This document shows positions 8,239 through 15,416 of a stretch of 64,000 bases of DNA, piece by piece (position 1 is the stretch's first letter; the number at the start of each line of letters is the position of its first letter). The DNA comes from Xylanimonas ulmi (GTDB lineage: Bacteria > Actinomycetota > Actinomycetes > Actinomycetales > Cellulomonadaceae): NCBI RefSeq assembly GCF_004216535.1, contig NZ_SGWX01000001.1:1302001-1366000 (forward strand). Reading direction: 5' to 3'. The notes below the pieces were generated by a model. That model did no database searches. It had not been told where the DNA came from and was given only the letters and a program-made list of their open reading frames with translations. The position numbers and the translations under genes are program-made.

Positions 8239-10943
8239 GCGCCGACGACCGCGCGCACACCCGCCGTGACGGCGTCGAGCGCCGCGGGCAGCGCCGAGGC
8301 GTCCGAGCCGCCGCCCTGAGCGAGGTCGGGCTTACCGCCGCCGCCGCCGCCGAGCGTGCTCGCCGCGGCCTTGACGAAGTCGCCGGCGCGCAGGCCCGCC
8401 TCACGCGCGCTGGCGTTGGTGGCGACGACCACGAGCGGACGGCCCGAGGCCACGCCGCCCACCGCGACCAACGACGGCGACGCGTCGCCCAGGCGGCCGC
8501 GCACGTCGAGCGCGAGCGCGCGCAGGTCGTCGGCCGAGGCCACCTCACCGGCGTCGTGCGCCACGACGCGGACCTCACCCACGCTCGGCGCCTCGGCGGC
8601 CAGACGGCCCGCCGCGGCCAGGAGCTGGCCCTGACGCAGCGCGGCGAGCTCCTTCTCGGTCTCCCTCAGGCGTGACAGCAGTGAGCCGACCCGGTCGGCG
8701 AGCTCGTCGGGACGCGTCCCCAGCAGGCCGGTCAACTGGCCCACGAGCGCGTGCTCCTTGGCCTGGAACCCGTAGGCGCCGTCGCCCACCAGCGCGTCGA
8801 CACGGCGCACACCCGAGCCGATCGAGGCCTCGCCCAACAGCGCCACACGTCCGATCTCACCGGACGCCTTCACGTGCGTGCCACCGCACAGCTCGCGCGA
8901 CCAGTCGCCGCCGATCGACACGACGCGCACGATGTCGCCGTACTTCTCGCCGAACAGCGCCATGGCGCCCAGGTCGCGGGCCGCCGCGATGGGCATGAGC
9001 TCGTCGGTGACCTCAAGGTTCTCGGCCAGGCGCAGGTTGACTCGCTCCTCGATCTCGCCGAGCGAGGAGGCGGGGACGGGCGAGGGTGAGCGGAAGTCGA
9101 ACCGCACGCGGCTCGGGGCGTTCTCGGAGCCCGCCTGCGTGCGGTCCTCCCCCACGAGCTCATGCAGCGCCTTGTGGATCATGTGCGTCGCCGAGTGGGC
9201 GCGGCTGATCGCCACACGCCGCGCGACGTCGATGACCGCGGCGCCCGGGTCGCCGATCGCGATCGTCCCCTCGACCAGCCGGCCGCGGTGCACGTTGAGG
9301 CCCTTGAGGGGGCGCTGCACGTCGTCGACCTCGACCGTCGCGCCGCCGTCGAGCACGATCGTGCCCTGGTCGGCGAGCTGGCCACCGGCCTCGGCGTAGA
9401 ACGGTGTGCGGTCGAGCACGACCTCGACGTCGACGTGCGCGCCGTCGACCGCCGTCGCGGCGGGCGCGGGCACGCCGTCGACCAACAGACCGACGACCGT
9501 CACCGCCGAGTCGGTGTGCGTGTAACCGAGGAACTCGACCGGGCCGGCGAGCTCGCTCTGGATGCCCTCGTACGCGCGCAGGTCGGCGTGGCCGGTCTTC
9601 TTGGCGAGCGCGTCCGCACGGGCGCGCTGCTTCTGCTCGGCCATGAGCTCGCGGAAGGCCTTCTCGTCGACCTGGACGCCCTGTTCGGCGGCCATCTCCA
9701 GGGTGAGGTCGATCGGGAACCCGTAGGTGTCGTGGAGCTGGAAGGCCTCGGCGCCGCGCAGCACGGGCGCCTGCGCCCCGGCCTGCGCCTTGGCCTTGCC
9801 CACCGCGACGTCCAGGATCGTGGTGCCGGCGGCCAGCGTGCGCCGGAACGCCTCCTCCTCGCCGTAGGCCACATCGCTGATGCGGGCGAAGCCCGTCTCC
9901 AGCTCCGGGTAGGAGGCCTTCATGGCGTCCATCGAGACCGGCAGCAGCGCGGGCAGCGCCTCGGCGTCGTACCCGAGCAGCCGCACCGCGCGCACCGCAC
10001 GGCGGATCAGGCGGCGCAGCACATAACCGCGACCCTCGTTCGAGGGGCGCACACCGTCGCCGATCACCATGAGCGCGCTGCGCACGTGGTCGGCCACGAC
10101 GCGCATGCGCACGTCGTCCTCAGGGTTGGCGCCGTAGCGCCTGCCCGTCAGCTCCTCGACGGTCGAGATGACGGGGAAGACCTCGTCGATCTCGTACATG
10201 TTCTCCTTGCCCTGGAGCAGGAACGCGATGCGCTCCAGCCCGGCGCCGGTGTCGATGCTCTTGTGCTCAAGCTCGCCCAGCAGCGGGTAGTCCTTCCCGG
10301 CGCCCTCGCCGCGCACGAACTGGTCGAAGACAAGGTTCCAGATCTCCAGGTAGCGGTCGCCGCCCGGGTCCACGTCGCCGCCCACAGCGTCGGGGCCGTA
10401 CTTCGGGCCGCGGTCGTAGTGCCACTCGGCGCACGGACCGGCCGGGCCCGGCTGGCCGGTGTCCCAGAAGTTCTCGTGGCGCGGCAGGCGGACGATGTGC
10501 TTCGGGTCGAGGCCGACGCCCCGGGTCAGCGCCTCATACGACTCGTGGTCCTCGTTCCACAGCGTCACCCACAGGCGGTCGCCGTCGAACCCGTAGCCGC
10601 CCTGCTCCTGAGCGGTGGTCAGCAGCTCCCAGGCGAACTCGATCGCGCCGGTCTTGAAATAGTCCCCGAACGAGAAGTTGCCGTTCATCTGGAAGAACGT
10701 GCCGTGGCGGGTGGTGCGGCCGACGTTCTCGATGTCGTTGGTGCGGATGCACTTCTGCACGCTCGCCGCACGCGGCCACGGGGCGGGCTCGGTGCCGAGG
10801 ATGTAGGGGATGAACGGCACCATGCCGGCGATGGTGAACAGGATCGAGGGGTCCGGGGAGACCAGCGGCGCGCTCGGGACGAGCTCGTGGTCCTTGGAGC
10901 CGAAGTAGTCGAGCCATCGCTGGCGAATGTCGGCGGTACGCAT
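8235..10943 (-). CDS. alaS: Alanyl-tRNA synthetase AlaS
   Basis: A 902-residue AlaS that charges tRNA-Ala and edits Ser/Gly mischarging. The class II core (FGSKDHELVPSAPL, FTIAGMVPF, RHGTFFQMNGNFSFGDYFK), the editing domain with the zinc-binding SRAHSATHMIHKAL and CGGTHV, and the C-Ala domain with a GGGGGG(K)PD tail are all present. I chose ATG at 10943 because AAGGAC lies directly upstream. A GTG 12 bp earlier is possible. The 99-bp spacer upstream contains a GACAAT -10-like box at 10979-10984 on the minus strand but no convincing -35. Confidence 0.97.
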   Translation of the reverse strand: MRTADIRQRWLDYFGSKDHELVPSAPLVSPDPSILFTIAGMVPFIPYILGTEPAPWPRAASVQKCIRTNDIENVGRTTRHGTFFQMNGNFSFGDYFKTGAIEFAWELLTTAQEQGGYGFDGDRLWVTLWNEDHESYEALTRGVGLDPKHIVRLPRHENFWDTGQPGPAGPCAEWHYDRGPKYGPDAVGGDVDPGGDRYLEIWNLVFDQFVRGEGAGKDYPLLGELEHKSIDTGAGLERIAFLLQGKENMYEIDEVFPVISTVEELTGRRYGANPEDDVRMRVVADHVRSALMVIGDGVRPSNEGRGYVLRRLIRRAVRAVRLLGYDAEALPALLPVSMDAMKASYPELETGFARISDVAYGEEEAFRRTLAAGTTILDVAVGKAKAQAGAQAPVLRGAEAFQLHDTYGFPIDLTLEMAAEQGVQVDEKAFRELMAEQKQRARADALAKKTGHADLRAYEGIQSELAGPVEFLGYTHTDSAVTVVGLLVDGVPAPAATAVDGAHVDVEVVLDRTPFYAEAGGQLADQGTIVLDGGATVEVDDVQRPLKGLNVHRGRLVEGTIAIGDPGAAVIDVARRVAISRAHSATHMIHKALHELVGEDRTQAGSENAPSRVRFDFRSPSPVPASSLGEIEERVNLRLAENLEVTDELMPIAAARDLGAMALFGEKYGDIVRVVSIGGDWSRELCGGTHVKASGEIGRVALLGEASIGSGVRRVDALVGDGAYGFQAKEHALVGQLTGLLGTRPDELADRVGSLLSRLRETEKELAALRQGQLLAAAGRLAAEAPSVGEVRVVAHDAGEVASADDLRALALDVRGRLGDASPSLVAVGGVASGRPLVVVATNASAREAGLRAGDFVKAAASTLGGGGGGKPDLAQGGGSDASALPAALDAVTAGVRAVVGA

Positions 10944-11042
10944 GGTGTCCTTCACGGGGTCAGTGGGGTGCTCGGGCCATTGTCGCGCGCGCGGCGCGAT
11001 GCCCGGGAGCGAGGCAGGTGCGAGACGAAGGCTCGGGAGCGC

Positions 11043-11396
11043 TCAGAACGAGTAACCGAGCTCCGCCTCGTCGTCGTCGATGTCAGCGGCGGGGTCGCCC
11101 GCGGCCCACGCGCCGCGGGCGCCGGTAGCTCGGGCCGCGCGCGTCACCGAGGGGTCGGCCTGGCCCTCGGCGAGCAGCGCGGCCGCCAGCTCGGCCTCGC
11201 GGCGCGCGCGGGCCTCGGCGAACGTGGCGCGGAACTCCTGGGCGACGCTCCCGGCGCGCTCACCGACGTCATGGGCCGCCCGCTCGGCGCGCTCCGCGAT
11301 CGACGACGGCAGATACTGCCGCACAACCTGGCGGCCCTTGCGGTAGACCACGACGGTCACGGCGACGCCGACGCCGACCCAGAACAGACGTCGCAT
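11043..11396 (-). CDS. DUF6167-like small membrane protein
   Basis: 117 residues: one N-terminal transmembrane helix (about residues 3-20, FWVGVGVAVTVVVY), a basic juxtamembrane stretch, then a charged amphipathic region (RAERAAHDVGERAG...ARARREAELAAALLAEG) likely to form coiled coil, and an acidic tail. This small protein is conserved between the DUF948 gene and alaS in actinobacteria. I recall it as DUF6167 but could not check. Its ATG overlaps the DUF948 stop by one base. The function is unknown. Confidence 0.7.
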   Translation of the reverse strand: MRRLFWVGVGVAVTVVVYRKGRQVVRQYLPSSIAERAERAAHDVGERAGSVAQEFRATFAEARARREAELAAALLAEGQADPSVTRAARATGARGAWAAGDPAADIDDDEAELGYSF

Positions 11397-11761
11397 CAGC
11401 GCGTGCCCTTGCGCGCGAACGCGCCCGCGAACGCCTGGCGTGTCGCGTAGGAGAAGGCGGCGACCTTGACCAGCGGACGGCCGAGCGTCGCGGCGTACAG
11501 GCCGGCCAGCGCCGACACGTTCTCGCTCACCTGGGCTGCCGACGTCGTGATGGTGTCGACCTTCTCGAGCTGGGCGTTGGCTCCGGCGACCGCTCCGGCC
11601 GCCTCGTCGAGGATCGGCACCGAGTGCTCGGTGACCTCGCGCAGCGAGCGCGACGCCTCGTCGAAGACCTTGCCGAGCTTGACGAGCGGCACGGCCAGGA
11701 GGCCCACCAGCAGCACGAAGGCGATGGCGGCGATGAGGCCTGCCACGTCACCCACGGTCAT
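11396..11761 (-). CDS. DUF948 domain-containing membrane protein
   Basis: 121 residues with a hydrophobic N-terminal helix (about residues 5-28, AGLIAAIAFVLLVGLLAVPLV) and a long heptad-like segment (EVTEHSVPILDEAAGAVAGANAQLEKVDTITTSAAQVSENVSAL). That is the DUF948 profile, a membrane-anchored coiled-coil family related to methyl-accepting-like stalks. It is conserved next to rpsD and alaS in actinobacteria. It is likely co-transcribed with the gene downstream, which starts within its stop codon. The function is unknown. Confidence 0.8.
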   Translation of the reverse strand: MTVGDVAGLIAAIAFVLLVGLLAVPLVKLGKVFDEASRSLREVTEHSVPILDEAAGAVAGANAQLEKVDTITTSAAQVSENVSALAGLYAATLGRPLVKVAAFSYATRQAFAGAFARKGTR

Positions 11762-11874
11762 CGGATTTCCCCTCTCGATGCGGACGCCTGGTCACCCTAT
11801 CCGACGTGCGGCCCTCGACCCGTGACCGGCTGCGGGCCGGACGCGCGCCGGGCTCCCGGGTCCGGGCAGGACGA

Positions 11875-11909
11875 CGCCCCGCCGTCCTGCGGTGCAGGGC
11901 GACGGGGCG
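11875..11909 (-). terminator. Hairpin downstream of rpsD
   Basis: A 16-bp stem (two G-U pairs when read as minus-strand RNA) around a 3-nt loop lies 13 bp past the rpsD stop. It is in the right place for the rpsD terminator, but no strong U-tract follows. Confidence 0.6.
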
Positions 11910-11921
11910 GCGTGGGACGCG

Positions 11922-12548
11922 TCAGCGGGCGTAGAACTCGACGACCAGCTGGACCTCGCAGGTCACGGGGACCTCGGCGCGCTTGGGGCGGCGGGTCAGC
12001 GTGGCCTGGAGCTTCTCGAGCGAGACGTCGAGGTAGCCGGGGACGGCGGGCAGCACGTCGCGGTGCGCGCCGGCGGCGGCGACCTGGAACGGCGTGGTGG
12101 CCTGCGACTTGGGCTTGACCTGGAGGGTCTGGCCCGGCTTCACGCGGAACGACGGGCGGTCCACGATCTTGCCGTCGATGAGGATGTGGCGGTGGGTGAC
12201 CGCCTGGCGCGCCTGCAGGATGGTGCGGGCGAAGCCCGAGCGCAGCACGAGCGCGTCGAGGCGGGTCTCAAGGTCCTCGACCATGACCTCACCGGTCAGG
12301 CCGGCGGTCTTGCGGGCGTTCTCGTAGACCTTGACGAGCTGCTTCTCGCGCAGCGCGTACTGGGCGCGCAGACGCTGCTTCTCGCGCAGACGGACCGCGT
12401 AGTCCGACTCGGTGCGGCGGCGGGCGCGGCCGTGCTCGCCGGGCGGGTAGGGGCGCTTCTCGAAGTGCTTGACGGCCTTCGGCGTCAGGGCGATGCCCAG
12501 GGCGCGGCTCAGGCGGACCTGGCGGCGCGAACGGGTCACAGAGGTCAC
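11922..12548 (-). CDS. rpsD: 30S ribosomal protein S4
   Basis: A 208-residue S4, a primary 16S rRNA binder in 30S assembly. Clear features are [19 protein letters not shown], the [17 protein letters not shown] segment and the S4 RNA-binding domain [37 protein letters not shown] at 12548 is the start, with AGGA 7 nt upstream. A longer in-frame extension to 12689 is non-coding leader. No N-terminal zinc-binding cysteines are present, so this is the C-minus form of S4, common in actinobacteria. Confidence 0.96.
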   Translation of the reverse strand: MTSVTRSRRQVRLSRALGIALTPKAVKHFEKRPYPPGEHGRARRRTESDYAVRLREKQRLRAQYALREKQLVKVYENARKTAGLTGEVMVEDLETRLDALVLRSGFARTILQARQAVTHRHILIDGKIVDRPSFRVKPGQTLQVKPKSQATTPFQVAAAGAHRDVLPAVPGYLDVSLEKLQATLTRRPKRAEVPVTCEVQLVVEFYAR

Positions 12549-12743
12549 TGTGTTTCCTGTCCTGTTGAGGATCTGATAAAGGTCACACCCGGGCCGCGGT
12601 ACGCAGTCGGGTGCGGGACCAGCCGACGCCCTCCGCCAGGAGGGAACAGGGCCGAGGTCCCAGGAGTCGCCCCCGGGAACCCCGGACAAGGCAACCCACC
12701 CATCCTACCCCACACCCCCACCCACCCCGCCCCCCACCCCCCA

Positions 12744-12771
12744 CCCCGGTCCCCGGTCCCCGGTCCCCGGT
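12744..12771. repeat. Four tandem CCCCGGT heptamers
   Basis: Four perfect head-to-tail copies of a 7-bp unit lie within a polypyrimidine tract upstream of rpsD. Such short C-rich repeats can vary in copy number by slippage. No reading frame uses them. Confidence 0.9.
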
Positions 12772-12774
12772 CCC

Positions 12775-12810
12775 CCGAGGTACCGAACTGTCGGCGAGAT
12801 ACCGGTCCTC
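12775..12810 (+). repeat. Inverted-repeat element E1, left arm (R1)
   Basis: A 36-bp arm beginning CCGAGGTACCG and ending GAGATACCGGTCCTC. It matches the reverse complement of 14239-14274 at 32 of 36 positions. Without the IS element the two arms are separated by 26-28 bp, so they would form one long hairpin. A diverged copy of the pair lies at 15330-15413. Confidence 0.9.
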
Positions 12811-12826
12811 AGTCATCCCGCGGGCT

Positions 12827-12834
12827 CCAGTCGA
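12827..12834. repeat. Target-site duplication, left copy (CCAGTCGA)
   Basis: This 8-bp sequence abuts the left inverted repeat of the IS element and is repeated exactly at 14229-14236. IS256-family elements make 8-9 bp duplications, so this marks a recent, undegraded insertion. Confidence 0.95.
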
Positions 12835-14228
12835 GGGTCTGTACGGTCTGCGGTGTATCTCCTGACCAGGAGGAACACGGATGAGTACGCAGGTCGACAT
12901 GGTCGCGGAGGCGATCAGCGAGGAGCAGGTGCACGTGACGACGACGCCGCAGGCGCCGCAGTTGGACAAGACGCTGATCGCTCAGCTGGTTGGTGACGCG
13001 CAGGCGTCCGGGCTGGGCATCGATGGGGAGAACGGGTTGTTGGCGCAGCTGACGAAGCTGGTCCTGGAGTCCGCGCTCGAGGGTGAGCTGACTGCTCACC
13101 TGGGCTACGAGAAGCACGAGAAGGGCGCCTCGACGGACGGCAACGCCCGTAACGGCACCCGTGCGAAGACGGTGCTGACCAAGGGCGGCCCGGTGCAGGT
13201 CGAGGTGCCCCGGGACCGGGCGGGGACGTTCGAGCCGGTCGTGGTCGCCAAGCGGCAGCGCAGGTTGGGGTCGATCGAGGACATCGTGCTGTCGTTGTCG
13301 GCTCGGGGGATGACGCACGGGGACATCAGCGCGCACCTGGCCGACGTGTACGGCTCGGAGGTGTCGAAGACGACGATCTCGACGATCACGGACAAGGTCC
13401 TGGACGAGATGGCCGAATGGCAGTCCCGGCCCCTGGACCCGGTGTATCCGGTGGTGTTCGTTGACTGCATCCACGTCAAGGTGCGTGACGGGCAGGTCGC
13501 CAACCGGCCGATCTACGTCGCACTGGCCGTGACCGTCGACGGGAACCGGGACATCCTGGGGCTGTGGGCCGGGGACGGTGGTGAGGGCGCGAAGTACTGG
13601 CAGCAGGTCCTGACCGAGATCAAGAACCGCGGCGTGCAGGACCTCCTCATGCTCGTGTGTGACGGCCTGAAGGGGCTGCCCGACTCCGTGAGCGCCGTGT
13701 GGCCGGACACCATCGTGCAGACCTGCGTCGTGCATCTGATGCGGGCCAGCTTCCGGTACGCCGCCCGGCAGGACTGGGACGCGATCTCCCGGGACCTGAA
13801 GCCCGTCTACCAGGCCGCGACCGTCGAGGGGGCCGAGGAACGCTTCTTGGAGTTCTCCGAGAAGTGGGGCGCCAAGTACCCCGCGATCGTGCGGCTGTGG
13901 ACGAACGCGTGGGCCGAGTTCGTCCCGTTCCTCCAGTTCGACCGGGAGATCCGCCGGATCGTGTGCACGACGAACGCGATCGAGTCGGTCAACGCCCGGA
14001 TCCGTAAGGCCGTGCGTGCCCGCGGGCACTTCCCGAACGAGCAGGCCGCGCTCAAGTGCGTCTACCTCGCCGTCATGGCCCTGGACCCCACCGGCAGGGG
14101 ACGAGCCCGCTGGACCCAACGCTGGAAGGGCGCGCTGAACGCGTTCGACATCACCTTCGACGGTCGGCTCACCGCCGGCCGCCGCTGACCAACAACACCC
14201 AGAGATACACCGCTGGCTTTACAGACCC
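12835..14228 (+). mobile_element. IS256-family insertion sequence, intact (1,394 bp)
   Basis: The ends are 27-bp imperfect inverted repeats at 12835-12861 (starting GGGTCTGTA) and 14202-14228 (ending TACAGACCC), 23 of 27 matching, flanked by identical 8-bp target copies. One transposase gene fills the element. The element lies between rpsD and an AbiEi/DUF559-like gene, in the loop of a long inverted repeat, and it overwrites that gene's 3' end. Confidence 0.95.
12881..14188 (+). CDS. IS256-family transposase (mutator type)
   Basis: A 435-residue DDE transposase of the IS256/MULE type. The N-terminal part has LTAHLGYEKHEKG and GNARNGTRAKTV, typical of the family. The catalytic residues I assign are D195 (FVDCIHVKV), D261 (VCDGLKGLP) and E368 (TTNAIESVN). 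The usual CxxH-like CVVHLMRAS lies between D261 and E368. ATG at 12881 has AGGAGG just upstream. The frame is uninterrupted, so the enzyme is probably functional. Its 3' end overlaps, antisense, the extended end of the gene on the other strand. Confidence 0.95.
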   Translation: MSTQVDMVAEAISEEQVHVTTTPQAPQLDKTLIAQLVGDAQASGLGIDGENGLLAQLTKLVLESALEGELTAHLGYEKHEKGASTDGNARNGTRAKTVLTKGGPVQVEVPRDRAGTFEPVVVAKRQRRLGSIEDIVLSLSARGMTHGDISAHLADVYGSEVSKTTISTITDKVLDEMAEWQSRPLDPVYPVVFVDCIHVKVRDGQVANRPIYVALAVTVDGNRDILGLWAGDGGEGAKYWQQVLTEIKNRGVQDLLMLVCDGLKGLPDSVSAVWPDTIVQTCVVHLMRASFRYAARQDWDAISRDLKPVYQAATVEGAEERFLEFSEKWGAKYPAIVRLWTNAWAEFVPFLQFDREIRRIVCTTNAIESVNARIRKAVRARGHFPNEQAALKCVYLAVMALDPTGRGRARWTQRWKGALNAFDITFDGRLTAGRR

Positions 14229-15219
14229 CCAGTCGACCGAGGACCGGTATCTCGCCGGAGGGTCGGTACCTCGGGGGGCGTCGGGAGGTGTGGGAGTGGG
14301 CGTGGTGGAGGCGGTAGAGGAGGTGGTCCTTGGTGGCCAGGTCGCGCCAGGTGACGCGTAGGACGGTCCAGCCCGCCTCGACGAGGGCGTCGTGGCGGGC
14401 CTTCTCCTCCAGGATCACACGCTGGGCGTCGTCGCCGGCGTACTTCAGCTCGCCGTCAAACTCCAGTCCCAGGCACATGTCGGGCCAGCCCAGGTCCACC
14501 CATCGCGTGCCCAGGTGCGTCTCGACGGGCACCGCCGCCGCGAGTGGCGGCAGTCCGTCGTCGAACGCGATCCAGCGCAGCCTGGCCTCGCCGAGCGACT
14601 CAACACGCCCGTCCGCCAGCGACAGGACGCGCCGAGCCGAGCGGACGCCGCGCTTGCCGCGTGACTCGCGCAGCACCTGCTCGACGACGTCGCGGTCCGC
14701 GCCCATGCGCAGTCCGCTCTCCACGATGCCGGCGGCCTGCTCGCCCGGGAGTGTCAGTGCGCAGTCCACGACGGTCCGCTCGATCGTGGTGATCGGCACG
14801 CCTCCGAGCTCCGTGCGGTCACGCTCGGGCAACTGGGTCCAGTGACGCATGAGCGGGTCGCGCCGGTCGCGCACGTCGGGCGGAGCGAGTTGGGTGACCT
14901 CGGCTCGCCTCCCCAGTCGCAGCACCCAGCACCCGTGCAGCAGCGCCGCGCTGGTGTGGCTCGCCCACGACGGCGCGCGCAGCGCGGCGAGGCCGGCCGC
15001 GAGTTGGAGCAGGTGCTCGTGCTCGGCGCGCTCCCACTCAGGCATCCATCGGTCGATCGCGTCGGCGAAGACCCCGGGGCGCAGCCGCGTGACCTCTCCA
15101 CGGCGCAGCGCGGTGCGCAGCGCCGCCTCGGCGTGGGGGTGCGCGCGGTGCACGCGGGGCAGCGGGCGCGGCTGCGGCGTCGGGCTGCCGGGCCGGCCCC
15201 CGACGGGTGGATGCGTCAT
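14062..15219 (-). CDS. AbiEi/DUF559-like protein with IS-derived C-terminus
   Basis: 385 residues as it now reads. The N-terminal third resembles the AbiEi antitoxin wing/segment (RGEVTRLRPGVFADAID, SHTSAALLHG, then ITTIERTVVDCALTLP). Residues around 265-305 carry a DUF559/Vsr-like nuclease fold: GLEFDGELKY, EEKARHDALVEAGWTVLRVTWRDL. No toxin gene is adjacent. Residues 316-327 are encoded by the right arm of inverted-repeat element E1. Residues 331-385 are read from inside the IS element, antisense to its transposase. Restoring the sequence without the IS puts a stop four codons after residue 330 (tail EPAG, 334 aa). The start is ATG at 15219 with a weak SD. The function is unproven. Confidence 0.65.
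   Translation of the reverse strand: MTHPPVGGRPGSPTPQPRPLPRVHRAHPHAEAALRTALRRGEVTRLRPGVFADAIDRWMPEWERAEHEHLLQLAAGLAALRAPSWASHTSAALLHGCWVLRLGRRAEVTQLAPPDVRDRRDPLMRHWTQLPERDRTELGGVPITTIERTVVDCALTLPGEQAAGIVESGLRMGADRDVVEQVLRESRGKRGVRSARRVLSLADGRVESLGEARLRWIAFDDGLPPLAAAVPVETHLGTRWVDLGWPDMCLGLEFDGELKYAGDDAQRVILEEKARHDALVEAGWTVLRVTWRDLATKDHLLYRLHHAHSHTSRRPPRYRPSGEIPVLGRLGVCKASGVSLGVVGQRRPAVSRPSKVMSNAFSAPFQRWVQRARPLPVGSRAMTAR
14229..14236. repeat. Target-site duplication, right copy (CCAGTCGA)
   Basis: An exact match to 12827-12834, immediately outside the right inverted repeat of the IS element. Confidence 0.95.
14239..14274 (-). repeat. Inverted-repeat element E1, right arm (R2)
   Basis: The reverse complement of R1 (12775-12810) with four central mismatches. 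It lies inside the coding sequence of the AbiEi/DUF559-like gene, supplying 12 in-frame residues near its native C-terminus. Confidence 0.9.
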
Positions 15220-15329
15220 CCCCGCACCCTGCCCGTCACACAGCCCACACCGCCCTCCCGTCGCCCCCACCTGTGCACAACCCCGAGCCCCACCCCCCTG
15301 TGGACACCCACCCCACCCCGCGCGCCCTC

Positions 15330-15365
15330 GCGAGGTACCGGTCCGCCGCCGAGATACCGGAGCTC
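15330..15365 (+). repeat. Inverted-repeat element E2, left arm (R3)
   Basis: 36 bp matching R1 at 28 of 36 positions, including GAGGTACCG and GAGATACCGG. It is followed after 26 bp by a shorter inverted arm at 15392-15413, the same spacing as in E1. Confidence 0.85.
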
Positions 15366-15391
15366 GGACACCCCACCTGGCGCCCGTGACC

Positions 15392-15413
15392 GAGGACCGG
15401 TATCTCGGCGGAG
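15392..15413 (-). repeat. Inverted-repeat element E2, right half-arm (R4)
   Basis: 22 bp equal to the reverse complement of the last 22 positions of the 36-bp unit (GAGATACCGGTCCTC core). It lies directly downstream of rarA, so E2 could act as its terminator, or could be a REP-type sequence that settled there. Confidence 0.8.
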
Positions 15414-15416
15414 TAG

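Larger units (their letters stand above)
12549..12834. other. rpsD leader and C-rich spacer up to the IS element
   Basis: 286 bp without a gene. The part next to rpsD is its probable 5' leader and includes a small hairpin (CCCTCC, loop GCCA, GGAGGG at 12629-12644). A -10-like TAGGAT reads on the minus strand near 12703-12708. Further left in rpsD's sense, the strand becomes almost pure C/A (12700-12750), followed by four CCCCGGT repeats, the first arm of an inverted-repeat element and the IS target site. Confidence 0.6.
15220..15416. other. Spacer between the AbiEi/DUF559-like gene and rarA
   Basis: 197 bp. The first hundred bases are C-rich and non-coding. The rest holds inverted-repeat element E2, which ends four bases before the rarA stop. 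No gene is seen here. Confidence 0.6.

Noticed and set aside
12549-12720. Possible S4 autoregulatory leader
   Set aside because: The spacer has only a small 6-bp hairpin and no pseudoknot-like arrangement that I could recognise. Actinobacterial S4 control of this kind is not something I can support from sequence.
12744-12771. Direct repeats as an integrase attachment site or origin iterons
   Set aside because: The 7-bp units are too short and C-rich, and no integrase, Rep or DnaA-box cluster is nearby.
14239-15413. Reading E1 and E2 as the ends of a composite mobile element carrying the AbiEi/DUF559-like gene
   Set aside because: Each of E1 and E2 is already a self-contained inverted pair, they share only partial identity, and no flanking duplication or transposase other than the IS256 insertion is present.
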